Positions 42,165 to 50,284 of a stretch of DNA of 64,000 bases are shown here, piece by piece. The translations under genes and the position numbers were made by a program. The notes under the pieces are model-generated. The model had not been told where the DNA came from, made no database searches, and saw nothing but the letters and a program-made list of their open reading frames with translations. Each line of letters opens with the position of its first letter. Position 1 is the stretch's first letter. Source of the DNA: Flavobacterium sp. ov086 (GTDB lineage Bacteria; Bacteroidota; Bacteroidia; Flavobacteriales; Flavobacteriaceae); assembly GCF_900187965.1 (NCBI RefSeq), contig NZ_FZNL01000015.1, forward strand, positions 1 through 64,000, in the 5' to 3' direction.

Positions 42165-43040
42165 ATGACAGATGAACAAAAAGCTATAAAAGCTACTATC
42201 TTTAGTATAGTTGGAAACACCTGCATGGCCCTTATAAAAGGTCTTGCAGGTTTTTTTGGCAATTCTTACGCCTTAATTGCAGACGCAATAGAATCAACTG
42301 CCGACATATTTTCGTCTTGTTTGGTTTTGTTTGGTATTAAGTATTCTAACAAGCCTCCTGATGAAAATCATCCTTATGGGCATGGTCGCGCCGAACCTTT
42401 AATTACTTTTTTGGTAGTTGGGTTCTTAATTACTTCGGCAACTATTATCGGATACGAAAGTATTGCAAACATTCAGACTTCACACGATTTGCCTAAATCC
42501 TGGACTTTATATGTTTTGGGAGCTATCATTATCTGGAAAGAATACTCGTTTCGATTGGTAATGAAACGAAGTAAAGAGACAAATAGCTCTTCTCTCGCAG
42601 CAGATGCCTGGCACCATCGTAGTGATGCGATTACATCTGTAGCAGCGTTTATAGGGATTTCGATTGCGCTAATTATGGGAAAAGGTTATGAGTCTGCAGA
42701 TGACTGGGCGGCACTTTTTGCTGCTTTTTTTATCTTATACAATAGCTATAAAATTTTCAGACCGGCTCTTGGCGAAATCATGGATGAAAATCTAAATGAT
42801 GATTTGGTCGAAGAAATTAGAGTTGTTGCCTTAACGGTCGAAGATATTTTAGGAACCGAGAAATGTTTTATCCGTAAAGCCGGAATGAAATACCATGTTG
42901 ATCTTCATGCTATAGTTTCAGCCGGAATCTCAGTAAAAGAAGGACATGAATTGTCGCATAAACTTCAAGATACTTTAAAAGAAGAAATACCTCAATTAGG
43001 AAATGTTCTGATTCATATAGAACCAGATGATTATCATTGA
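42165..43040 (+). CDS. Cation diffusion facilitator transporter
   Basis: The 291-residue inner-membrane protein exports divalent cations such as Zn, Fe or Cd by proton antiport. It has the site A residues in ALIADAIESTADIFSS, the HPYGHGRAEPL loop and the second site in SLAADAWHHRSDAITS. The C-terminal cytoplasmic domain (about 200-291) has VEDILGTEKCFIRKAGMKYH and LIHIEPDDYH. Metal specificity is not evident. It lies after murA as a separate plus-strand gene with a 151-base spacer. Confidence 0.93.
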   Translation: MTDEQKAIKATIFSIVGNTCMALIKGLAGFFGNSYALIADAIESTADIFSSCLVLFGIKYSNKPPDENHPYGHGRAEPLITFLVVGFLITSATIIGYESIANIQTSHDLPKSWTLYVLGAIIIWKEYSFRLVMKRSKETNSSSLAADAWHHRSDAITSVAAFIGISIALIMGKGYESADDWAALFAAFFILYNSYKIFRPALGEIMDENLNDDLVEEIRVVALTVEDILGTEKCFIRKAGMKYHVDLHAIVSAGISVKEGHELSHKLQDTLKEEIPQLGNVLIHIEPDDYH

Positions 43041-43552
43041 GGAAGGTCCTGAGGTCCTGAGGTGCTAAGGTTTTCTGTACTTTGTGAAACTTTGTCAAAG
43101 TTTAAAACTTTGACAAAGTTAAAAGCTTCAAAAATCCGTTTATTCTAAAAGAGTAAGCGTTTTTTTATGGGCGTTTTCGCCGCGGCGAACGGGCTATCCG
43201 CGATATCCCAATGTCATTAAGTTAAGCTTTTAGAAAATAAAATTATTGCAAATCAAATCGGTTTTTATCCGCGTTTTTACGAAGTAAATTGGTTTTATCC
43301 GCGTCAAAATTAGACGCTGATTTTACTGATTCGCTAAAGCGAAAACGCTGATAAAAACGGATTTTTCTAATTACTTTCTTGATTAAACCGTTAAATAATT
43401 TTATAGTTTTTCCCTTAACTTAATGACATTGGCTTCTATCCCTAACGCAATCCAGCGTAATTAGAAGTTTTTGGTTTTTTTTGTCACTTCGAGCGTCGAG
43501 AACCCACAAAGAATTTTACCTTAGAACCTTAGCAACTCAGAACCTTAGCAGC
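43041..43552. other. Repeat-rich spacer between two convergent genes
   Basis: About 510 bases with no gene. It contains AACTTTGTCAAAGTTT/AAACTTTGACAAAGTT (about 43088-43121), the 19-base inverted pair at 43208/43414, an inner repeat with CCGTTTTTATC and GATAAAAACGG words (43260-43363), and a CTTAGAACCTTAG fragment near 43520. A transcription terminator for either gene is not obvious. Confidence 0.7.
43208..43432. repeat. 19-base perfect inverted repeat pair
   Basis: The left arm 43208-43226 (CCAATGTCATTAAGTTAAG) is exactly complementary to the right arm 43414-43432. The 187 bases between hold a second inverted repeat of the GCGTTTTCGCTTTAGCG type. Confidence 0.9.
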
Positions 43553-46042
43553 TTAATCCAATACATTCAAAATCTTCAAGCCAAAAACAACACCATTTTG
43601 CTGAATTCTGCCTTGATAAGAATGAACATAATCTACTCGGAACATTTTAAACTTCCCGAAACCTAAATTGTCTAAACCAACTGTGAATTCAGAATATGGT
43701 TTTCTGTCCGGAATCGCTAAGGAATGGAATCCAAGATTCATAGTAGATTTCAAGAGATTCAATAACGGAATTTTATTCATAATAAATCCAGTGTCATTAT
43801 GCTCTAAATGCATCTCAAAATAACTATCGTTTGTACTGTTGGCGTAGTATGGCATCAGATTAAAAACATTCAAATAACGATCCGTTGTGCCTATATGAGT
43901 TTGGTTTCCGTTAAAATGTCTGTAGTCGATAAACGAAATATTTTCGGCATTAAAGAATTTTCCGCCTCTAAAATTCATTCCCAGGATTCCTTTGTTTCCT
44001 AATGATAAATCGTATTGTACAGAAGCGCCAATTCGCTCAAACTCGTATTTCTTTTCGCTCGCGGCAAACGCTTTTTCAAAAGCTAAGAATACAGTTGGAT
44101 ATTTGTCATTTTTAAAATTAAATCTTCCGTCAGGACGGGAAATATATTTATTTCCAAAATTAATTCGAGCCGTTAAAGCAGTTTTAAACAAATGATGGGG
44201 ATCAAAAGCAGGAGTTACAAAATCATTTGGTGCCAACGGATTATTAGAAGAATAAATATCATCTCTTTTAAAAAACGAATAATCAGTTGTATTAAAAAGA
44301 GGTTTTCGTTGTTCGTAAGCAACTTTTGCATTCAGATTTATTCCGTTTGCAACATTCTGAGAATAGTTGATTTGAGCAAATTCTAAATTATATAACTTCA
44401 TATAATTGTCTTTAAAAAACAAAGAACTTATAGAATTAATAAATTTACTTATTGGTTCTGCACTATTAAATTGTGCCACTTTTGTTCCTCCCGAAGCCGA
44501 GATTGTAGCATAATTTATATTGTTGAATTTATGACTAAATTCGCCCGTAACACGAAAACGCTCATCAGAAAAACCGTAATTAAAGGTTGTACTTATAGAA
44601 GTACTTTTTCCTTTTTCTTCATTCCATTTTTTAAATGAAAAACCAGAGTCCAGATTAAAACCTTGTACTGTATTAAAACTTAAAGACGAAAGATTTAGCA
44701 ATCCTTTGTACTCAAAAGAGTGTTTTTTAAAAGTGTTTTTGTAATCATAACCCATTATGACATCGAATACTTTGAACTTATTATTTTTAGCATCGATTGA
44801 ATCGGTATATTTCTGAGATTTTTTAATGGTTTGTAAACTGTCTTTTTTAGTATAATCATTACTTTCTTCAATTGTCAAAGGAATTGGTCGGATTTCATTC
44901 CAAAAGGCATCATCTTTCTTGTTCGCATCAGTTTCAAAAGCTACAATTTCATTGCCGAAAGTTTTCTTCTCAAAAGAAGATGGGAACTCATAATTTGAAT
45001 ACACATAATTGAACTTTCCGGAGAACTTTACTCCAAAAGCACCTGCATTAAAAGCAAGAGTTTGAGCGTTTTTTGACCAGATTTTGTTTTTTACATTATA
45101 ACTAAAGCTCTGTTTTAGATTCATTACCTCGGTAAATTCGTTTTTCATTCGATAGCCCTTTATGTCTAAATCTACGGCATAAATGGCAAAACTATCATCG
45201 ACGATATAAATGTAGCCTTCAAAAACAGGTTCTTTATCACGTTTTGGTATTACTTTTATTTTGTAAATCTGCTGATTGTTGTCGTCAAAAAAAGTTCCTT
45301 CGAGTTTGTATTTATAGTAATTAAAACTATTATCAGCAATAGGTGAGACGATGTTAATGTTGAATTCTAAGGTATTGTCATAGAAATCATAAGTCGATAA
45401 AGTTGCCGTATTATAGCTGAAGCCTTTATTATTTCCCGAAATTCTGGAAGCAATAATTTTCTCTTTCAGTTTGCCCGGTTTTTCAAAAGAAATCTTCGAG
45501 ATCGTTTCTGATAAATACAAAATACCAGTTCCTGTAGAGTCTAAATTTGACGACATTTCGTCGCCAATATCTACTTTTAAACCCATAATCTTTTTGGGAA
45601 GATCTTTTATTTTGAACATTCCTTTCGAATAAAAATCGGCGGTATAACGTGCCGTTTTTTCGGAATTGTTCTTTTTATTTGCGATTGCACTTTTTATAAT
45701 TGCATTCGCAGGATTGTTTTTAGGATCAATAACGACTTCATTCAATGCAAAACTTTCTTCCTGCATTGTGATGTTTAAGGTAACCGTTTTGGAATTTGCA
45801 GTAACGGTTGATTTTTGAGTTTTAAACCCTAAATATTGAAAGACTATTTTGTTTTTGCCAACCTCTTTTACGTTGAGTTGGTAGATTCCCTGCTCGTTTG
45901 AAGTTGTTCCTGTGTATGTGTTCTCTTCAAAAACAGATACAAATGGAAGAGGATTTCCTTTATCGTCGGTTATGGTACCTTTGATTTGTGCAAAGTTTGA
46001 AATCGAAAAAAATAAAAAGGCAAATAAAGTATAGTTTCTCAT
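43553..46042 (-). CDS. DUF5686/carboxypeptidase-like regulatory domain outer-membrane protein
   Basis: The 829-residue exported protein (signal MRNYTLFAFLFFSISNFAQ) begins with a carboxypeptidase-D-like domain at about 20-100 (IKGTITDDKGNPLPFVSVFE, then TSNEQGIYQLNV). It then matches DUF5686: a large region from about 120 (NAIIKSAIANKKNNSEKTAR) ending in strands of a probable outer-membrane barrel. A GTG at 46060 could give six more residues, but the ATG at 46042 is preferred because it starts the signal peptide. Function unknown; probably surface-related. Confidence 0.87.
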   Translation of the reverse strand: MRNYTLFAFLFFSISNFAQIKGTITDDKGNPLPFVSVFEENTYTGTTSNEQGIYQLNVKEVGKNKIVFQYLGFKTQKSTVTANSKTVTLNITMQEESFALNEVVIDPKNNPANAIIKSAIANKKNNSEKTARYTADFYSKGMFKIKDLPKKIMGLKVDIGDEMSSNLDSTGTGILYLSETISKISFEKPGKLKEKIIASRISGNNKGFSYNTATLSTYDFYDNTLEFNINIVSPIADNSFNYYKYKLEGTFFDDNNQQIYKIKVIPKRDKEPVFEGYIYIVDDSFAIYAVDLDIKGYRMKNEFTEVMNLKQSFSYNVKNKIWSKNAQTLAFNAGAFGVKFSGKFNYVYSNYEFPSSFEKKTFGNEIVAFETDANKKDDAFWNEIRPIPLTIEESNDYTKKDSLQTIKKSQKYTDSIDAKNNKFKVFDVIMGYDYKNTFKKHSFEYKGLLNLSSLSFNTVQGFNLDSGFSFKKWNEEKGKSTSISTTFNYGFSDERFRVTGEFSHKFNNINYATISASGGTKVAQFNSAEPISKFINSISSLFFKDNYMKLYNLEFAQINYSQNVANGINLNAKVAYEQRKPLFNTTDYSFFKRDDIYSSNNPLAPNDFVTPAFDPHHLFKTALTARINFGNKYISRPDGRFNFKNDKYPTVFLAFEKAFAASEKKYEFERIGASVQYDLSLGNKGILGMNFRGGKFFNAENISFIDYRHFNGNQTHIGTTDRYLNVFNLMPYYANSTNDSYFEMHLEHNDTGFIMNKIPLLNLLKSTMNLGFHSLAIPDRKPYSEFTVGLDNLGFGKFKMFRVDYVHSYQGRIQQNGVVFGLKILNVLD

Positions 46043-46211
46043 GAAAGTTTTTTCTCTCACAAAAATAGAATAAGTAAAAAATGAGCCTATTAATAATTTG
46101 TTAAATTGTATGTCAGATAGAGTGAAGTTGAAGTCCTCTCGTTTCTGTAGCCTTCTCCCGAAATTTCGGGACGCTCAGGATGACATTCGTTTGCAAAAAA
46201 AAAAAACTTAT

Positions 46212-46625
46212 TTATAAGAATGCCTGAATTGCTAAATCGTAGCTTTTTAGTCCAAAGCCCAGAATAACACCTTTTGCATTTCCGGACAAATACGATTGAT
46301 GTCTGAAGCTTTCGCGTGCATAAGTATTCGAAATATGAACTTCGATAACCGGAGTTGTAACTGCTTTTATAGCGTCGCCCAAGCCAATAGAAGTATGAGT
46401 ATAAGCGCCAGCGTTTAGAATAATACCATCAAATGTAAAACCGCAATCCTGAATTTTTCCAATCAATTCGCCCTCAATATTACTTTGGTAATAAGAAAGT
46501 TCTACGTTTGGAAATTTTTGCTTCAACGTTTCAAAGTAATCTTCAAAAGTTTGGTTTCCGTAAACTTCGGGTTCTCTTTTTCCTAAAAGATTCAAATTGG
46601 GTCCGTTGATAATAGCGATTTTCAT
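46212..46625 (-). CDS. aroQ: 3-dehydroquinate dehydratase, type II
   Basis: The 137-residue enzyme is the third step of the shikimate pathway. It has the type II start MKIAIINGPNLNLLGKREPE with catalytic Tyr22, then ILNAGAYTHTSIGLGDAI, and the late VIEVHISNTYARESFRHQSY with the active-site His. The ATG at 46625 gives the proper N-terminus; a longer frame from 46661 adds unrelated residues. Cytosolic dodecameric enzyme by family. Confidence 0.95.
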   Translation of the reverse strand: MKIAIINGPNLNLLGKREPEVYGNQTFEDYFETLKQKFPNVELSYYQSNIEGELIGKIQDCGFTFDGIILNAGAYTHTSIGLGDAIKAVTTPVIEVHISNTYARESFRHQSYLSGNAKGVILGFGLKSYDLAIQAFL

Positions 46626-46703
46626 AAGTAATTTAATTTTATTAAGATGATTTGAATTCATTTTTTATCTTATAGAAAACATTTCACAAGAATGTAAAAA
46701 TAA

Positions 46704-46736
46704 AAAAACCGTTCTAATTAATAGAACGGTTTTTAG
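46704..46736 (-). terminator. Terminator after the minus-strand barrel protein
   Basis: AAAACCGTTCTA and TAGAACGGTTTT pair around a four-base loop, with a T run on the minus strand 22 bases after the stop at 46758. Confidence 0.85.
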
Positions 46737-46757
46737 AAAAGTATGTGATATATTTTT

Positions 46758-47318
46758 TTAGAATAAGAATCCAGCAGATACTTGGAAAGTTGAATTTTTT
46801 ACATCTGCATTTTTAGATGCTTCTGTTAATCCTAAACCATAACGACCTTGTATAAAAATGTTCTTTGTAATTTTAAGTCCTAAACCTGCATTAAGACCAA
46901 ATTCGAAAGTTTCAGCATCTTTTACGTCAAAATCATTTTTTTCGCTTAATAAAAAGGAAGCTTGTGGTCCAAGTTCTAAACTTACTGATTTTGTTAAATA
47001 AAATTTAGCCATAACAGGAATAGATAGGTATCCTAATTCATTTTTAAATTCATCAACTGCATTTTTATAAGTTGCTCCTTGTGTAGAATATAAAAGCTCT
47101 GGTTGAATAGAGAATTTTTCTAATAATTTAATTTCTGCAAGAACACCTACGTGATAGCTAGTAATACCTTCTTTGTCAAATGCTACTCCTTGAAGACCTG
47201 CATCTCCAGTTTGACTTGCAAAGTTAACCCCTGCTTTAACTCCAAATTGAACTAATTGTGCTTGTATTGTTGCTGATGTTGCTAGGAACAAAACAGCTGC
47301 TAAAATTATCTTTTTCAT
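46758..47318 (-). CDS. Outer-membrane beta-barrel (porin family) protein A
   Basis: The 186-residue protein has a signal peptide (MKKIILAAVLFLATSATIQA) and an OmpA/OprF-like eight-strand barrel. The barrel starts LVQFGVKAGVNFASQTGDAG and has the family's EIKLLEKFSIQPELLYSTQG and VSAGFLF end. It is paralogous to the two plus-strand genes that follow (the phrase IQPE(L/I/V)LYSTQG is shared). No peptidoglycan-binding domain is present. Confidence 0.9.
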   Translation of the reverse strand: MKKIILAAVLFLATSATIQAQLVQFGVKAGVNFASQTGDAGLQGVAFDKEGITSYHVGVLAEIKLLEKFSIQPELLYSTQGATYKNAVDEFKNELGYLSIPVMAKFYLTKSVSLELGPQASFLLSEKNDFDVKDAETFEFGLNAGLGLKITKNIFIQGRYGLGLTEASKNADVKNSTFQVSAGFLF

Positions 47319-47364
47319 AAAAGTGTTTTTAAAGTTTGGTATTTTTTTAATGTTATCTATTAAT

Positions 47365-47372
47365 CAAAACTA
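47365..47372 (-). promoter_or_regulatory. -7 element for barrel gene A
   Basis: TAGTTTTG on the minus strand matches TAnnTTTG, 46 bases before the ATG at 47318. No -33 TTG at proper distance. Confidence 0.5.
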
Positions 47373-47751
47373 CAGAATTAGGAATTTATTGTTTTATAAT
47401 TTGGTTTAAATAATTACTAAATTTCCCATGTTTTTTGTTTTTTTTGAGTTAAGAAGCTCTTTTTAAGAAAGTTGTTGCTGTTTTATCTTACTATAAGATT
47501 TTTGTGTTTAGTAAGAATAACATTTCAAATAAGTTTTTCAAGTAATTTGTTTTGGTAAGTTTATTTTTATATTTACTGGTTTTAATTAGGTGCATGACAA
47601 GCAGAATATAGCGTTCAGTTATTGATGTTAAGTGCAGATTTGGTTTATTAATTAGTTTTTCTTTTTTCTTTTTATAAGGGTTTTGCTTCAATTACCACTT
47701 TATTTCTTAAAATAAAAATTATTTTTTATTAAGGATATCTTTATATTTGAT

Positions 47752-47759
47752 AATTATAA
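47752..47759 (+). promoter_or_regulatory. -7 element for barrel gene B
   Basis: TATATTTG matches the -7 consensus exactly, 17 bases before the ATG at 47777. No -33 TTG is seen. Confidence 0.55.
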
Positions 47760-47776
47760 CCCTTAAATAAATTGTA

Positions 47777-48355
47777 ATGAAAAGAATTATTTTAGCTGCA
47801 ATCGCAGTAATGGTATTTAGCTTTGCTAATGCGCAAAAAACTAGATTTGGAGTAAAAGGAGGTCTTAATCTTACTTCTTTTTCCGGAGGAAATTATTATG
47901 ATACTAAATCTTTGGTAGGTTTTCAGGTTGGAGGTTTCGCTGAGATTAAAGTTATAGAAAGATTAGCTATTCAACCAGAGGTTTTGTTTTCTACTCAAGG
48001 GGCTAAATTTGATGGTGGTTCTTTCGGTGATTACGATAATAAGTTAAATTACATAAACGTTCCAGTTTTAGCTAAGTTTTTTATCACTAAGCAATTTACT
48101 GTAGAGGCTGGTCCACAATTAGGATTTTTAGTTTCTGCTAAGCAGGATGGTCATGATGCAAAAGATATTTATAAATCTGTAGATACAGGATTCAATTTTG
48201 GAGCTGGATATAATTTTACAGATAATGTTTCTGTGAATCTTCGTTATACTGTAGGTTTATCGAATATTGCAGACTATAATACGGACACTGTTCAGCAGTA
48301 TTATGATAGTCCAAAAAACAGCGTGTTAGCTTTGACATTAGGATATAAGTTCTAA
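47777..48355 (+). CDS. Outer-membrane beta-barrel (porin family) protein B
   Basis: The 192-residue barrel (signal MKRIILAAIAVMVFSFANAQ) shows the family phrases KTRFGVKGGLNLTSFSGGNY, AEIKVIERLAIQPEVLFSTQ and AGPQLGFLVSAKQDGHDAKD, ending LALTLGYKF. It is followed by another paralog 183 bases downstream with its own promoter and the same terminator. Role unknown; probably a structural or small-solute outer-membrane protein. Confidence 0.9.
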   Translation: MKRIILAAIAVMVFSFANAQKTRFGVKGGLNLTSFSGGNYYDTKSLVGFQVGGFAEIKVIERLAIQPEVLFSTQGAKFDGGSFGDYDNKLNYINVPVLAKFFITKQFTVEAGPQLGFLVSAKQDGHDAKDIYKSVDTGFNFGAGYNFTDNVSVNLRYTVGLSNIADYNTDTVQQYYDSPKNSVLALTLGYKF

Positions 48356-48376
48356 TTTTTGTTTAGAAATATTTAG

Positions 48377-48407
48377 AAAACCTTCCCTTAATCAGGAAGG
48401 TTTTTTT
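48377..48407 (+). terminator. Terminator of barrel gene B
   Basis: AAACCTTCCC-TTAATCA-GGAAGGTTT with a T run. The same hairpin sequence recurs after gene C at 49186-49217. Confidence 0.85.
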
Positions 48408-48507
48408 GTGAAATTATATTTTTAAAGAGCAAATAAATTGTAAGATTTTGGCTTTGTTTACGATTTTAATATTTAAGATACAAAGAAAATAAAAGTAAGT
48501 ATTGGAT

Positions 48508-48515
48508 TACATTTG
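48508..48515 (+). promoter_or_regulatory. -7 element for barrel gene C
   Basis: TACATTTG matches the -7 consensus exactly, 23 bases before the ATG at 48539. Confidence 0.55.
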
Positions 48516-48538
48516 TTGGTTAATTTTAAATGGGAAAA

Positions 48539-49162
48539 ATGAAAAAGGTTATTTTATCTGCAATTGCAATTATTGCATTTGGTTTTGTTAATGCACAAGA
48601 AGTTAAGTTTGGAATTAAGACTGGTATGAATTTATCAAACTGGACAGGTGATACTAAAGCAAGAAGTTTGAAATATATTTTTGGAATAAATGCCGGTGGT
48701 TTTGCCGAAATTAAGGTTTCGGATCGATTTGGCATTCAACCAGAAATTTTATATTCTACCCAAGGAACAAAAAATAAAAATTTTGGGGCTTATGTAGATG
48801 GCAGATTTCGCAAAGGAGATATTAAGATGGATCTATCTTATATAAATATTCCTGTAATGTTTAAATATTCTACAGATGGTAAGTCTTTTATGGAAGCTGG
48901 TCCGCAAATTGGTTTTTTAACATCGGCAAAAGCTAGAACTAAAATAGATGGATTTAGTGAAACCGTTGAGGAGGACGTAAAAAAAATATTTAAATCTCTT
49001 GATTTCGGGATTAACATTGGTGCAGGTTATAATTTTAATAAGCATTTGCTAACTAGTTTAAGATATAATATTGGTTTAGCAAATATTGCTAAGACAGAAC
49101 CTGGAGAGGATATGAAAATTCATAATAGTGTTTTCTCATTATCTATGGGATATAAATTTTAA
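48539..49162 (+). CDS. Outer-membrane beta-barrel (porin family) protein C
   Basis: The 207-residue barrel starts at MKKVILSAIAIIAFGFVNAQ; an ATG three codons earlier (48530) is also possible. It has AEIKVSDRFGIQPEILYSTQ and MEAGPQIGFLTSAKARTKID and ends LSMGYKF. It is clearly paralogous to gene B (same signal-peptide style, same order of motifs). It has an extra loop around YVDGRFRKGDIKMD. The identical terminator suggests tandem duplication. Confidence 0.9.
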   Translation: MKKVILSAIAIIAFGFVNAQEVKFGIKTGMNLSNWTGDTKARSLKYIFGINAGGFAEIKVSDRFGIQPEILYSTQGTKNKNFGAYVDGRFRKGDIKMDLSYINIPVMFKYSTDGKSFMEAGPQIGFLTSAKARTKIDGFSETVEEDVKKIFKSLDFGINIGAGYNFNKHLLTSLRYNIGLANIAKTEPGEDMKIHNSVFSLSMGYKF

Positions 49163-49185
49163 TTAATTACCAAATAAATATTTCT

Positions 49186-49217
49186 AAAACCTTCCCTTAA
49201 TCAGGAAGGTTTTTTTA
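49186..49217 (+). terminator. Terminator of barrel gene C
   Basis: A hairpin sequence-identical in stem and loop to the one after gene B (AAACCTTCCCTTAATCAGGA...), followed by seven T. Confidence 0.85.
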
Positions 49218-49245
49218 TGCCTGAAAATTGTTTTACTTTGTAGAT

Positions 49246-50142
49246 ATGAACTGGAACCGATATATAAAAGATTATCAATCGTATTTGCGAATCGAAAGAG
49301 GTTTGTCTAAAAATACAATCGAAAACTATGGTTTTGATATCGAGCGATTGTGTCTTTTTTTAGAAACAAATCAAATCGAAGTTTCGCCTTTAAAAATTAC
49401 TGATGAAACCGTTCAGCAATTTATATATTCGGTTTCTAAAGAAGTAAATCCACGTTCGCAAGCGCGAATGATATCTGGTTTGAAAAGTTTTTTTAATTAT
49501 TTGGTTTTTGAAGATTACAGAACTGATAATCCATTGGAATTAATCGAAACTCCTAAAACAGGGCGAAAACTGCCGGATACTTTATCCGTTAAAGAAATCG
49601 ATGCGCTTATCGCAGTAATAGATTTAAGTAAAAACGAAGGAGAACGAAATCGTGCAATGCTCGAAACTTTATACGGTTGCGGACTTCGGGTTTCAGAATT
49701 GATTTCGCTCAAAATATCAGATCTTTTTTTTGATGAGGGATTTATAAAAATTACGGGAAAAGGAAATAAAGAACGTTTTGTTCCTATTGGCAAATTAACT
49801 CAGAAATACATTCAGATCTATCAGAAAGAAGTCAGAGTGAATCTGAATATTAAAAAAGGCTGTGAAGATACTTTGTTTTTAAACCGAAGAGGAAATCAGC
49901 TGACACGGGCAATGGTTTTTACGATTATAAAGGATTTGGCTGTAAAAATTGGTTTGCATAAAAATATTAGTCCACATACTTTGCGGCATTCTTTTGCGAC
50001 ACATTTACTCGAAAATGGCGCCGATTTAAGATCAATTCAATTAATGTTAGGACATGAATCGATTACAACAACCGAAATTTATGTGCATTTAGATAGAAGT
50101 TTTTTAAAGGAAGTTATGCATTCTTTTCATCCAAGACGATAA
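49246..50142 (+). CDS. xerD: Tyrosine recombinase XerD
   Basis: The 298-residue recombinase should resolve chromosome dimers at dif with a partner Xer protein. The N-terminal SAM-like domain (YLRIERGLSKNTIENYGFDI) is followed by the catalytic domain. That domain has Arg in YGCGLRVSELISL, Lys in ITGKGNKERFVPI, HTLRHSFATHLLENGADLRS and GHESITTTEIYVHLD with the Tyr nucleophile. The ATG at 49246 gives the usual N-terminus. It is a standalone housekeeping gene here, not part of a mobile element: no attachment repeats or integrase partners are around it. Confidence 0.92.
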   Translation: MNWNRYIKDYQSYLRIERGLSKNTIENYGFDIERLCLFLETNQIEVSPLKITDETVQQFIYSVSKEVNPRSQARMISGLKSFFNYLVFEDYRTDNPLELIETPKTGRKLPDTLSVKEIDALIAVIDLSKNEGERNRAMLETLYGCGLRVSELISLKISDLFFDEGFIKITGKGNKERFVPIGKLTQKYIQIYQKEVRVNLNIKKGCEDTLFLNRRGNQLTRAMVFTIIKDLAVKIGLHKNISPHTLRHSFATHLLENGADLRSIQLMLGHESITTTEIYVHLDRSFLKEVMHSFHPRR

Positions 50143-50284
50143 TTTTTTGGAAGACTTCTCATTTTTAAATCAAAAATTAATATATTGTAATATATTTTCT
50201 ACTAAAGGCAGATAAGATCGACGAACGGCATTCTTTTTGTTTTAAATGTTATTTTAATCATTCAATTGAATAAATAAGTAATAT

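Larger units (their letters stand above)
47319..47776. other. Divergent spacer between barrel genes A and B
   Basis: About 460 AT-rich bases holding the promoters of the two divergent barrel genes. No convincing gene: the only open frame (47491-47691 minus) is Lys/Asn-rich and lacks family features. Confidence 0.5.

Noticed and set aside
47491..47691. 66-codon minus-strand open frame in the barrel spacer
   Set aside because: Lys/Asn-rich low-complexity product from AT-rich DNA, no promoter or conserved features.
49246..50142. xerD as the integrase of an integrative element
   Set aside because: The protein matches housekeeping XerD; no attachment-site repeats, cargo or mobilisation genes around it.
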